DNA of 40,014 nucleotides. Origin: Bacteroidales bacterium. GTDB lineage: Bacteria; Bacteroidota; Bacteroidia; Bacteroidales; UBA12077. A program made the position numbers and the translations under genes. Below the pieces are notes generated by a model. That model had not been told where the DNA came from, ran no database searches, and saw nothing but the letters and a program-made list of their open reading frames with translations. The stretch is taken from positions 1 to 40,014 of the forward strand of contig JAIORB010000150.1 in assembly GCA_021108325.1 (NCBI GenBank). The letters run 5' to 3'. Positions 22,702 through 30,514 of this stretch are shown here, piece after piece (the first letter of the stretch is position 1; each line of letters starts with the position of its first letter).

Positions 22702-24447
22702 GTGAGAAAAATATATAAAATATTATTATTTATTTTTATAACAAACTTCTTTTTTTGTTTTTTCATATTAGCCCAGGATGTTCCTTCAAATATTAAGGAT
22801 GAACTAACAGGATATGAAACCAAAATTGAGCAATATAGAAGTGAGAACAATACTCAACTTGAGTTAGAATTTCTAAACAAAGCTGCATTTTTATGTTGGA
22901 ACAATCAATTATATAACAAAGCTGTTGATCATTTTAATAGAGTAATTGAGTTAAATAAACAATCAGGCAACCTGAATGGAATTATGCTAAGTTCTAACTA
23001 TGTTGGAATGATTTACGATGAAATTCAGGATTATAATTCGGCAATAACTTATTTTAAAAAAGGATTAGAAATTAGCAGGAATTTAAATAATAATAAAAAT
23101 ATTACTTCCTCTTTAATTAATATCTCGCAAACATATCAGCAATTAACAAACTACGACGAATCAAATAAATGGGCACTTGAAGGTGTTGAGTTAGCCAAGG
23201 AAATAAATGATTTAAAATTAATCAGGAGTTTTTACGGTATTTTGGCAAATAATTACCAAAGCCTGGGAGATTCAAAAAAAAGTATAGAATATTTTGATTT
23301 GTTTGCTTCGATCGATAAATATCTTAAAAAAGAAGAAATAAAAGATATTAAACAACAATCCAAATCGGAAGTCAAAAAAGCGCAACAAGAGAAAGAGGAA
23401 ACAAAACAAGAACTGGTAGAACAAACTGACAAACTATTGGAAACAGAAAGTTCTCTTGCAAAGGTTGAAGAAGTATCGCATGAACAAAAAATGCAACTCG
23501 ATCTCCAGGAATCAAAAATTAGAGAACAGGCCGCTCAACTAAAATTTGAAAGATTAGTTCGTAACTTCCTTATTTGGGGCTTTATTGCTATTCTAATATT
23601 TTTTGGTGTGTTGGTTATATTATATAGAAAAATTAAAACTCAAAAAACCCAGATAGAAGAACAAAGGGATACTTTAGATTTACAAAATCAGAAAATTAAT
23701 GCAAGCATACAATATGCTCAAAATATTCAAAGAGCAATACTTCCTGTTCGTAACCAAATAAAGAATCTTTTTGAAAGTTTTATAATTTATCGTCCTAAGG
23801 ATATTGTGTCAGGAGATTTTTATTGGTTTACTAAAGTGAAAGATACTGCTTTCCTTGCAGCCGTTGACTGTACAGGTCATGGTGTGCCGGGAGCATTTAT
23901 GTCGATGATAGGAAGTAGCCATTTGAATGAAATTGTTTTAGAAAAACAAGTGACAGAACCAGCAAAAATATTATCTTTATTAAACGAAAAAATTGTTGAA
24001 TCGTTAAGACAAAATGAAACAGAGAATAATGATGGTATGGACGTTTGTTTTATTTCGATTGATTTAAAATCAAACAAAATTACTTTTTCCGGTGCAAAAA
24101 GACCATTATTTATTTTTAAAAACAAAACATCAGAATTCGACGAAATTAAAGGTGACAGAATATCTATTGGTGGGGCAAAAAAGAAAAAAGATGATGAAAA
24201 GTTTAATAATCATATTATTAATGCCGAAAAAGGAGATATTTTATTTCTATCTTCGGATGGTTTAACAGATCAAAACAATTTAGAACGTAAAAGATTTGGA
24301 AGTAACAGGCTTAAAGAAATTATTCTAAATAATATCTCAGAGCCAATGGATAAACAGAAAGAGATAATAGAAAAAGAATTGGATGATTTTCAACAGGATG
24401 AAGAACAACGTGACGACATTACTTTAATTGGCATAAAAATTAATTAA
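22702..24447 (+). CDS. TPR sensor with membrane anchor and PP2C/SpoIIE-type phosphatase
   Basis: 581 residues with a GTG start at 22702. An N-terminal signal or membrane segment (about 1-24, ending ILAQ) precedes a periplasmic region of TPR repeats (about 50-200: AVDHFNRVIELNKQSGN, AITYFKKGLEISRNLNN, SNKWALEGVELAKEIND). A long coiled coil (about 205-285, rich in Glu/Lys/Gln) and one transmembrane helix (about 289-309) follow. A second coiled segment leads to a cytoplasmic SpoIIE phosphatase domain (about 335-580) with IVSGDFYWFT, AVDCTGHGVPGAFMSM, NDGMDVCFISID, LFLSSDGLTDQNN and RDDITLIGI, all metal Asp residues present. This architecture makes it the membrane input of the operon, analogous to SiaA (membrane PP2C) although the sensor domain differs. 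It lies 4 bp before the SiaB-like gene. Confidence 0.9.
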   Translation: MRKIYKILLFIFITNFFFCFFILAQDVPSNIKDELTGYETKIEQYRSENNTQLELEFLNKAAFLCWNNQLYNKAVDHFNRVIELNKQSGNLNGIMLSSNYVGMIYDEIQDYNSAITYFKKGLEISRNLNNNKNITSSLINISQTYQQLTNYDESNKWALEGVELAKEINDLKLIRSFYGILANNYQSLGDSKKSIEYFDLFASIDKYLKKEEIKDIKQQSKSEVKKAQQEKEETKQELVEQTDKLLETESSLAKVEEVSHEQKMQLDLQESKIREQAAQLKFERLVRNFLIWGFIAILIFFGVLVILYRKIKTQKTQIEEQRDTLDLQNQKINASIQYAQNIQRAILPVRNQIKNLFESFIIYRPKDIVSGDFYWFTKVKDTAFLAAVDCTGHGVPGAFMSMIGSSHLNEIVLEKQVTEPAKILSLLNEKIVESLRQNETENNDGMDVCFISIDLKSNKITFSGAKRPLFIFKNKTSEFDEIKGDRISIGGAKKKKDDEKFNNHIINAEKGDILFLSSDGLTDQNNLERKRFGSNRLKEIILNNISEPMDKQKEIIEKELDDFQQDEEQRDDITLIGIKIN

Positions 24448-24451
24448 CCTA

Positions 24452-24982
24452 ATGATGGATACGAATATAGTTTCAACTATGACAAACAAAACAATATTAT
24501 CTTATAACGGTCCTTTTTACATAGAACTAATATCTGTTTTTGGCACTAATATTCGCAACTTTAATGATGCTTATAGTAATGCACGAAAAAAACTTTTTAA
24601 AATCTTTATTGAACTTTCACAAAATGTATCGAATTATTCCGAAAATTTTCATATGGTTAACAATGTGCAAAGAATTGGTGTTGGAGAACTTTCTCTTAAA
24701 GAATTTGATAATGCTTATAGTTTTACAACTAAAAACCAGGTAAAAAAAACAGATGCTGAAATACTTACTGAGCGTTGCGAATTAGTAAATGCTTCTGATC
24801 AAATGAAATTAAGAGAATTAAAAAGAGAACAAAGATTAAATTCGCCCGGAGAAAAATTTGGAGCCAGAATTGGTTTAATTCAAGCAGTAATGCTCTCCAA
24901 AAATAAATTAGAATTTAAAGTAGACAAAATTAATGAAGATTTTTCTTATTTTTCACTAACAGTTAAAATCGATAAATTTTAA
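24452..24982 (+). CDS. SiaB-like protein kinase (DUF6272)
   Basis: 176 residues from ATG 24452 (a second ATG follows at once). It matches the SiaB-type kinase family: YNGPFYIELISVF at the start, a GHKL-like N-box with Glu54 and Asn58 (IELSQNVSNYS), then RIGVGELSLKEFDNAYSFTTKNQV, an ERCELVNASDQMKLRELKREQ helix and GARIGLIQAVMLSKNKLEF near the C-terminus. In Pseudomonas SiaB phosphorylates SiaC, opposing the phosphatase SiaA. Glycines of the usual ATP lid are less clear here, as in other members of this divergent family. No membrane segment. Position between two phosphatase genes and the SiaC-like gene fully supports the kinase role in a partner switch. Confidence 0.85.
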   Translation: MMDTNIVSTMTNKTILSYNGPFYIELISVFGTNIRNFNDAYSNARKKLFKIFIELSQNVSNYSENFHMVNNVQRIGVGELSLKEFDNAYSFTTKNQVKKTDAEILTERCELVNASDQMKLRELKREQRLNSPGEKFGARIGLIQAVMLSKNKLEFKVDKINEDFSYFSLTVKIDKF

Positions 24983-24994
24983 ACGTATCATATT

Positions 24995-25381
24995 ATGGAA
25001 AATATTACTTTAACAAGCTCTCCAACTACCCCTTATTTCCCTGAGGTTAGTTTTGATGTAGATAAAGGCTTTTGCGAGATAAGTGGCGAATCATATATGG
25101 AAGAGACTTACAAGTTTTATCTACCGCTAATTAACTGGATAAAAGATTATGCAAAACATATTAAAAAACCATTAGATCTAAACATTAAGCTTATATATTT
25201 AAATACAAGCTCTACAAAATGTGTTTTAGATATTTTGGAGATTTTAAAAGATTTTGAAGATGAAGGAGGAAAAGTTAAAGTAAATTGGTATTTTGATAAA
25301 TCGGACCCTGATATGGTAGAAGAAGTGGAAGATTTTGAAGCAGAATCAGGAATGAAGATTGAATTGATAGAATTTGAGTAA
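24995..25381 (+). CDS. SiaC-like regulatory phosphoprotein (DUF1987)
   Basis: 128 residues from ATG 24995. The whole length fits the SiaC/DUF1987 family: TPYFPEVSFDVDKGFCEISGESYMEE, FYLPLINWIKDYAK, the phosphorylation segment LIYLNTSSTKCVLDILEIL (Thr71, Ser72 and Ser73 are candidates) and the acidic C-terminus with VKVNWYFDKSDPDMVEEVEDFE. In Pseudomonas aeruginosa unphosphorylated SiaC activates the diguanylate cyclase SiaD. No GGDEF protein is encoded here, so the partner is unknown; the divergent class III cyclase is a candidate. It is the last gene of the operon (12 bp after siaB-like) and is followed by a strong terminator. Confidence 0.9.
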   Translation: MENITLTSSPTTPYFPEVSFDVDKGFCEISGESYMEETYKFYLPLINWIKDYAKHIKKPLDLNIKLIYLNTSSTKCVLDILEILKDFEDEGGKVKVNWYFDKSDPDMVEEVEDFEAESGMKIELIEFE

Positions 25382-25401
25382 TAATTTTCATTTAAATTAT
25401 T

Positions 25402-25436
25402 AAAAAGAGGGTTTTCTGCTTGAAAACCCTCTTTTT
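25402..25436. terminator. Bidirectional terminator between the Sia-like operon and ilvE
   Basis: A perfect 15-bp stem (AAAAAGAGGGTTTTC with its complement) and a 5-nt loop TGCTT. The A and T runs in the stem make it usable in both directions, ending the plus-strand operon and the minus-strand ilvE transcript. Confidence 0.9.
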
Positions 25437-25456
25437 AATTTTATATTATACTTATT

Positions 25457-26476
25457 CTACTTAATAATTTCAACCCAATGATGAGGATCAGGCTCATCGC
25501 CATACTGAATCGCAACTAATCTATTGTAAATTTGAGTTGATATTTGTCCTGCTTTACCATCTTTACAAAAATTATATTTTTTATCTTTATCAATATCGTA
25601 AATTTCACCAATAGGAGAAATAATTGCAGCAGTACCACATGCACCTACTTCTTCGAAAGTACTTAATTCTTCAATATCAATAGGTCTTCTTTCTACTTTC
25701 AATCCCATATCTTCGGCCAATTGCATAATACTCATATTAGTAATTGATGGTAATATTGAAGGTGATTTTGGTGTAATGTATGTATTGTCTTTAATTCCAA
25801 AGAAATTTGCTGCTCCAATTTCATCAATATATTTTTTATGAATTGAATCGAGATACATTGGTGCGCCATATCCTTCGTCATGTGCTTTTTTTACACCAGG
25901 TAAACTTGATGCATAATTTCCACCCACTTTAATACTTCCTGTTCCTAATGGCGCAGCACGGTCAGAATCTCTGATAACGGCAATTTTCACAGGATTAAAA
26001 CCTTCTTTAAAATATGGTCCAACTGGCGAAACAAATACCATAAATAAATATTCATCGGCTGGTTTTACCCCAATTTGCGGACCTGAACCAATTAATAAAG
26101 GACGTAAATATAAAGCAGCACCCGTTCCATGTGGCGGCACAAATCGCTCGTTCATTAAAACAGCCTTTGTAACAGCCTCCTTAAAAAGTTCCTTAGTAAT
26201 AGGTTGCATTAATATTCCATTAGCAGAACGTTCCATACGCTTATAATTCTCTTCCCAACGGAATAATCTTATCTTGCCATCTTTACCACGGTATGCTTTC
26301 ATTCCTTCAAAAGCCTGTTGCCCATAATGTAATGCTGTTGCTGAAATATGTAAGTTTAAATATTCAGATGAAGATATTTCCAACTCGCCCCACTTACCAT
26401 CTCTGTAATAACATCTAATATTATAGTCGGTTTTTGAATAACCAAAAGGTAATTTACTCCATTCAAAGTTTATCAT
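25457..26476 (-). CDS. ilvE: Branched-chain amino acid aminotransferase
   Basis: 339 residues from ATG 26474-26476. A PLP enzyme of fold class IV that makes or breaks down Leu, Ile and Val by transamination with glutamate. Evidence: ALHYGQQAFEGMKAYRGKDG near the start, RLFRWEENYKRMERSA, LYLRPLLIGSG, the PLP lysine Lys183 in GSIKVGGNYASSLPG, and DEIGAANFFGI (the conserved EXG). VPP and YLDS segments and the length match the BCAT type II (eukaryote-like) group rather than the shorter E. coli type. It stands alone with its own promoter box and a shared terminator. Confidence 0.95.
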   Translation of the reverse strand: MINFEWSKLPFGYSKTDYNIRCYYRDGKWGELEISSSEYLNLHISATALHYGQQAFEGMKAYRGKDGKIRLFRWEENYKRMERSANGILMQPITKELFKEAVTKAVLMNERFVPPHGTGAALYLRPLLIGSGPQIGVKPADEYLFMVFVSPVGPYFKEGFNPVKIAVIRDSDRAAPLGTGSIKVGGNYASSLPGVKKAHDEGYGAPMYLDSIHKKYIDEIGAANFFGIKDNTYITPKSPSILPSITNMSIMQLAEDMGLKVERRPIDIEELSTFEEVGACGTAAIISPIGEIYDIDKDKKYNFCKDGKAGQISTQIYNRLVAIQYGDEPDPHHWVEIIK

Positions 26477-26510
26477 AATTTTATGTTTTTGATTTTCAGT
26501 TTTTGCTGCT

Positions 26511-26518
26511 CAAAGATA
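26511..26518 (-). promoter_or_regulatory. -7 box of ilvE
   Basis: TATCTTTG on the minus strand fits TAnnTTTG, 34 bp before the ATG. Confidence 0.6.
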
Positions 26519-26582
26519 CCAAAATCATCTAATGAAATTTTATAAAAAAACTATTTTGCAACAGTTTTCAATTATTAGTAAT

Positions 26583-26618
26583 AAAAAAAGGAGCTGTTTT
26601 AACATCTGAAACAACTCC
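26583..26618 (-). terminator. Terminator after the M3 peptidase gene
   Basis: On the minus strand GGAGTTGTTT pairs with AAACAGCTCC (one G-U), followed by a run of seven T, 21 bp after the peptidase stop. Confidence 0.8.
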
Positions 26619-26638
26619 TCTTCTATATATAATTTAGC

Positions 26639-28732
26639 TTATTCTATACCTAAGCTTTTTAGTAAAGCATCAATCTTAGGTTCGCGACCACGGAATGCAA
26701 CATACATTTCCATTGCATCTTTAATACCGTTCATTGCAAGAACATTTTCTCTGAATGATTTAGCTGTTGCCTGATCAAAAATATCAGTTTCGTTAAATGC
26801 ATCGTAAGCATCTTCATCTAATACATCTGCCCATGTATATGAATAATATCCAGCATCGTATCCACCCATAATATGGCGGAAATATGTTGGTCTGTATCTT
26901 GAATAAATTTCCGGAATTAAACCAATTTCGTTCATATACTTCTTTTCGAAATCCATTATATTTAAATTAGGATCTTCCTCTGTCATCATATGGAATTTCA
27001 TATCAAGTAGTGAGGCTGCTAATAGTTCTGTTTTTTCAAAACCTTGATTAAAGTTAGCACTAGCTTTTAATTTCTCTATTAACTCATCAGGAATTACTTC
27101 ACCAGTTTCGTAATGAGTAGCATACATTTTAAGCACTTCTGGTTCAAAAGCCCAGTGTTCCATAATTTGAGCTGGTAACTCAACAAAATCCCAAGCTATG
27201 TTTCCTGCTCTATAAGAAGATTCCGAAAACAAACCATCTAAGCCATGTCCAAATTCATGAAACATAGTGCTAACTTCATCAGCGCTTAAAAGTGCAGGAG
27301 TATCACCACTAGGGCGTGTAAAATTACATACATTATTAACTAATGGAGTCACTTCTTTACCTTCTTTTGTGAAAGAATGGCCCTGAAATCCACCACACCA
27401 TGCACCACCACGCTTACTAGCTCTTGGATGCATATCCATAAAGAATAATCCAAGATGAGAACCGTCAGCTTCTTTAACTTCATATACTGTAGTTTCAGGA
27501 TGAGGTACAGGAATACCATCTATTTCAGTAAATGTAATTCCATACAATTTATTAGCTACAGCAAATATTCCTTTTCGAACATTTTCTAATTCAAAATAAG
27601 GTCGTACTTCACTTTCATCTAAATCATATTTTTCTTTACGTAGTTTCTCAGTGTAATACCACCAATCATGTGGTTCTAATTTAAAGTTGCCACCTTCTTT
27701 ATCTATCATTGCTTGTAAAGCTGCTCTTTCTTCTTTTACCTTTGGTAATATACCTTCCCATAACTGATTTAATAAATTGAAAACTCTCTCAGGATTTTGA
27801 GCCATTCTATTCTCAGTTTTGAATGCTGCATGATTTTCATATCCTAACAATTTTGCTTTTTTAACTCTCAAGTTAAGAATCTTGGCTAAAATTTCTTTGT
27901 TGTCTCTAAAACCATCATTATTTCCCTGATTTACATATGCATCATAAATCGTTTTTCTTAACTCACGATTATCTGCATATTGTAAAAAAGGAATCATGCT
28001 TGGCTTCTGAATTGTAAAAACCCATCCTTCCATACTGTCTTTAGCAGCTGTTTCGGCAGCAGCCTGAATAGATGCTTCAGGTAAACCAGCAAGGGCATCC
28101 TCTTTGGTAATTACCATCGTAAAATTATTAACTTCTGCTAATACATTTTGGCTAAATTGTAATGTTAAAGATGATAATTGCTGATTAATTTGTTTTAAAA
28201 TTTCTTTTTCATCTTCCGGTAGTGCAGCTCCACTACGAATAAAACTTTTGTAATCATTTTCCAGCAAGAATAATTGCTCTTCGTTTAATTCATATTGATC
28301 TTTATTTTCATAAACAATTTTTATTCTTTCAAAATATCTTGGATCAAGTCTGATTTCATCACCATGCGCAGATAATTTTGGATAAATCTCCTGAGCTAAA
28401 ACTTGTATCTCATCACTAATGTTAACACTATTGAAAGTACCAAAAACAGTGCCTACTTTTCCTAATAACTCGCCGGCATAATAAGAAGCTTCAACAGTAT
28501 TCTCATATGTTGGTTCTTCCGGATTTGTTAAAATTACTTCTACTTCAGCTTTATGCTGTTTCATTGCTTCTTCAAAAGCAGGAGTAAAATGTTCCAGTTT
28601 TATTTTTTCAAACGGAGGAACATCAAATGGGGTATTGTATTCTGCTAACAACGGATTATTAACACTTTCTTGCTTTGTGCAAGATGTAAAAACCATCCCC
28701 GACACGAGGGCAATTAAAAACAGTTTTTTCAT
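26639..28732 (-). CDS. M3 family metallopeptidase lipoprotein (peptidyl-dipeptidase Dcp type)
   Basis: 697 residues from ATG 28730-28732. The frame extends 13 codons further to ATG 28769-28771, but the internal ATG starts a clean lipoprotein signal (MKKLFLIALVSGMVFTSC, lipid Cys18), so I prefer it. The mature protein is a full-length thimet-oligopeptidase/Dcp-type zinc peptidase: PFEKIKLEHFTPAFEEAM at the start, a long helical N-domain, then the zinc site MFHEFGHGLDGLFSE near residue 490 with the third ligand region AWDFVELPAQIMEHW. YRPTYFRHIMGGYDAGYYSY near the C-terminus supplies substrate-binding Tyr and His. It removes C-terminal dipeptides from oligopeptides, here probably in the periplasm or on the outer membrane. 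A terminator follows. Confidence 0.93.
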   Translation of the reverse strand: MKKLFLIALVSGMVFTSCTKQESVNNPLLAEYNTPFDVPPFEKIKLEHFTPAFEEAMKQHKAEVEVILTNPEEPTYENTVEASYYAGELLGKVGTVFGTFNSVNISDEIQVLAQEIYPKLSAHGDEIRLDPRYFERIKIVYENKDQYELNEEQLFLLENDYKSFIRSGAALPEDEKEILKQINQQLSSLTLQFSQNVLAEVNNFTMVITKEDALAGLPEASIQAAAETAAKDSMEGWVFTIQKPSMIPFLQYADNRELRKTIYDAYVNQGNNDGFRDNKEILAKILNLRVKKAKLLGYENHAAFKTENRMAQNPERVFNLLNQLWEGILPKVKEERAALQAMIDKEGGNFKLEPHDWWYYTEKLRKEKYDLDESEVRPYFELENVRKGIFAVANKLYGITFTEIDGIPVPHPETTVYEVKEADGSHLGLFFMDMHPRASKRGGAWCGGFQGHSFTKEGKEVTPLVNNVCNFTRPSGDTPALLSADEVSTMFHEFGHGLDGLFSESSYRAGNIAWDFVELPAQIMEHWAFEPEVLKMYATHYETGEVIPDELIEKLKASANFNQGFEKTELLAASLLDMKFHMMTEEDPNLNIMDFEKKYMNEIGLIPEIYSRYRPTYFRHIMGGYDAGYYSYTWADVLDEDAYDAFNETDIFDQATAKSFRENVLAMNGIKDAMEMYVAFRGREPKIDALLKSLGIE

Positions 28733-28841
28733 AATACTTTTTTTATGGTTATTATTTAGATTTAAATTCATTTTAGATTAAGATACTTATTCTTGAATAA
28801 AGTTTAATGTGAAATATAGTGAAATATTAAAAAAATACAAT

Positions 28842-28872
28842 AAAAAAAGTCTTACTAAAATTAGTAAGACTT
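28842..28872 (-). terminator. Terminator after the cold shock gene
   Basis: Perfect 12-bp stem on the minus strand (AAGTCTTACTAA with its complement), 2-nt centre, followed by a run of T, 32 bp beyond the csp stop. Confidence 0.85.
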
Positions 28873-28903
28873 AAATCTTAAATGAGCATTAAATATTTTT
28901 AGG

Positions 28904-29095
28904 CTAAGCTAATTTCACATTTACTGCATTTAATCCTTTTTTACCTTCTGTTATTTCGAAAGTAACTTCATCATTTTCATTGATTTCATCAATCAAACCA
29001 GATACGTGTACAAAATACTCTTTTTCTGTTTCTGTGTCTTTAATGAATCCATAACCTTTTGATTCATTAAAAAATTTTACTGTTCCTTTATTCAT
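28904..29095 (-). CDS. Cold shock domain protein (CspA family)
   Basis: 63 residues from ATG 29093-29095, a single five-stranded OB-fold cold shock domain. RNP1 is KGYGFI (about 13-18) and RNP2 is YFVHVSGL (about 27-34); it opens with the family's MNKGTVKFFNE and ends EGKKGLNAVNVKLA. It binds single-stranded RNA or DNA as an RNA chaperone. Dis residues such as FVHVSGLIDEI are typical of Bacteroidota members. It has its own -7 box (18 nt of predicted leader) and its own terminator, so it is monocistronic. Nothing suggests a long cold-shock 5' leader of the E. coli cspA kind. Confidence 0.95.
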   Translation of the reverse strand: MNKGTVKFFNESKGYGFIKDTETEKEYFVHVSGLIDEINENDEVTFEITEGKKGLNAVNVKLA

Positions 29096-29119
29096 AATAT
29101 AATTTTAAAAAATTTGGTA

Positions 29120-29127
29120 CAAAGATA
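29120..29127 (-). promoter_or_regulatory. -7 box of the cold shock gene
   Basis: TATCTTTG on the minus strand fits TAnnTTTG, 24 bp before the ATG. Confidence 0.65.
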
Positions 29128-29182
29128 AAAATATATTTAATACAACTATAAAAATATCAAAAAATAATAACTTTATCGCTTT

Positions 29183-30358
29183 TTAAGCAAGTTTTAATCC
29201 AATATTAGGGATAACATTTGGGAGATTAATTCGTTCAGGTATAAATCTTTGACCAACAAAGTTTTTTAAATACTCCAGGTACTTCATTTTGTAATACTCT
29301 ACCTTTAACTCCAACACAACCTGAGAAACAGATTGTATTTTTGTTGACAAATAAGCCTTAGATCCTGCAAAAGCAAAACCCTCATCCATATTACCGCGAG
29401 CAGCATTAAAAAGAGCTTGCGCAATACAATAAGGAACTTTTCTAAAATCACAAGATTTTAAACATTTCCATGGACATTTAAACGGTTTTGCATTACCAGC
29501 ATTAATTTGATCAACAAATTTAGTTCGTATAGCTCTACCTGGCAATCCAACAGGACTATCGATTATAGTAATATCATCTTTAGTCGAATTTATATATGTT
29601 TCTTTAAATTTAATTGATGCATCACATTCATGCGTTGGCACAAATCGAGTTCCCATTTTAACTCCTTTTGCTCCCTTTTGCATAATTTCATACATATCTT
29701 TGCCCGAATATATTCCGCCTCCTGCAATAACCGGTACTTCCTTCCCAAAGTCTTTCTCAAATTGACTAACTTCCAGCACGGTCTCTTCAATTAAATCAGC
29801 CAATGGTACAACTTCGCCTGTTAAATCTTCTTTTTTAAATCCAAGATGTCCTCCTGCCAGCGGGCCTTCAACAACAACTGCATCAGGAATATAATTAAAG
29901 TTTTTAGCCCAATATGAAAAAATTACTCTGGCAGCTTTTGCTGATGAAACTTTCGGAATAAATTTCGTATGAATATTTTCAAAACCTTTTTCAGTTACAT
30001 ATTGAGGCATTTTTAAAGGTAATCCTGCTCCTAAAATTATTACATCAATTTTTTCTTCAAGTGCCACAGTAAGTAACTCTTCATAATCTGTTACTGCAAC
30101 CATTAAATTTACACCAAGAACACCATCTGTTAAGCTTCTTGCTTTTCTTATTTCTTTACGTAATGCTCTTTTATTTGCCTCACGATAATTTTTCATATAA
30201 TCTGGCTCGGTCATTCCTATTGCAACAGCCGAAATTACTCCTATACCTCCTGCATTTGCAACGGCAGATGCCAATCCTGACAATGAAATAGCTACTCCCA
30301 TTCCGCCCTGAATTATTGGCAAATTAACTTTTAAGTTTCCTATTTTTAATGGATTCAT
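29183..30358 (-). CDS. Nitronate monooxygenase-like FMN oxidoreductase
   Basis: 391 residues from ATG 30356-30358; a TTG three codons earlier is in frame but less likely. It is a TIM-barrel FMN protein of the 2-nitropropane dioxygenase/FabK-like family: LPIIQGGMGVAISLSGLASAVANAGGIGVIS at the start, DAVVVEGPLAGGHLGF in the middle with the conserved Gly-Gly-His, then PVIAGGGIYSGKDMYEIMQKGAKGVKMGTRF. The C-terminal extension has four cysteines (CPWKCLKSCDFRKVPYC), as in the longer anaerobe/Bacteroidota members; these might hold an iron-sulfur cluster. The true substrate is unknown, since most members are not tested on nitronates. A LytTR regulator gene lies upstream and two direct repeats sit in its promoter region. 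Confidence 0.82.
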   Translation of the reverse strand: MNPLKIGNLKVNLPIIQGGMGVAISLSGLASAVANAGGIGVISAVAIGMTEPDYMKNYREANKRALRKEIRKARSLTDGVLGVNLMVAVTDYEELLTVALEEKIDVIILGAGLPLKMPQYVTEKGFENIHTKFIPKVSSAKAARVIFSYWAKNFNYIPDAVVVEGPLAGGHLGFKKEDLTGEVVPLADLIEETVLEVSQFEKDFGKEVPVIAGGGIYSGKDMYEIMQKGAKGVKMGTRFVPTHECDASIKFKETYINSTKDDITIIDSPVGLPGRAIRTKFVDQINAGNAKPFKCPWKCLKSCDFRKVPYCIAQALFNAARGNMDEGFAFAGSKAYLSTKIQSVSQVVLELKVEYYKMKYLEYLKNFVGQRFIPERINLPNVIPNIGLKLA

Positions 30359-30386
30359 AATATTCAAAAATTATTTTAAAACACCA

Positions 30387-30394
30387 CAAAATTA
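30387..30394 (-). promoter_or_regulatory. -7 box of the nitronate monooxygenase-like gene
   Basis: TAATTTTG on the minus strand fits TAnnTTTG, 28 bp before the preferred ATG and just upstream of the alternative TTG. Confidence 0.55.
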
Positions 30395-30460
30395 ATAGGA
30401 ATCCCTGTATTAAGGAAAAAATAGGTATTAACAGTAAAAGATTAGGTTTAAAAGGCCATG

Positions 30461-30493
30461 TTTAGGGATGAAAAATCTATATTCAGGGACGAA
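30461..30493. promoter_or_regulatory. Direct-repeat regulator site, 21-bp spacing (LytTR site candidate)
   Basis: TTTAGGGATGAA (30461-30472) and TTCAGGGACGAA (30482-30493) are imperfect copies exactly 21 bp apart, that is on the same helix face two turns apart. LytTR domains bind paired direct repeats with this kind of spacing. The pair lies about 65-110 bp upstream of the -7 box of the flavoprotein gene and 22 bp beyond the stop of the LytTR gene. Confidence 0.5.
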
Positions 30494-30514
30494 TAAAACA
30501 GATTTTGACGTGAA

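Noticed and set aside
28733..28771. Thirteen-codon N-terminal extension of the M3 peptidase
   Set aside because: It would place an Asn-rich hydrophilic stretch before an otherwise perfect lipoprotein signal peptide.
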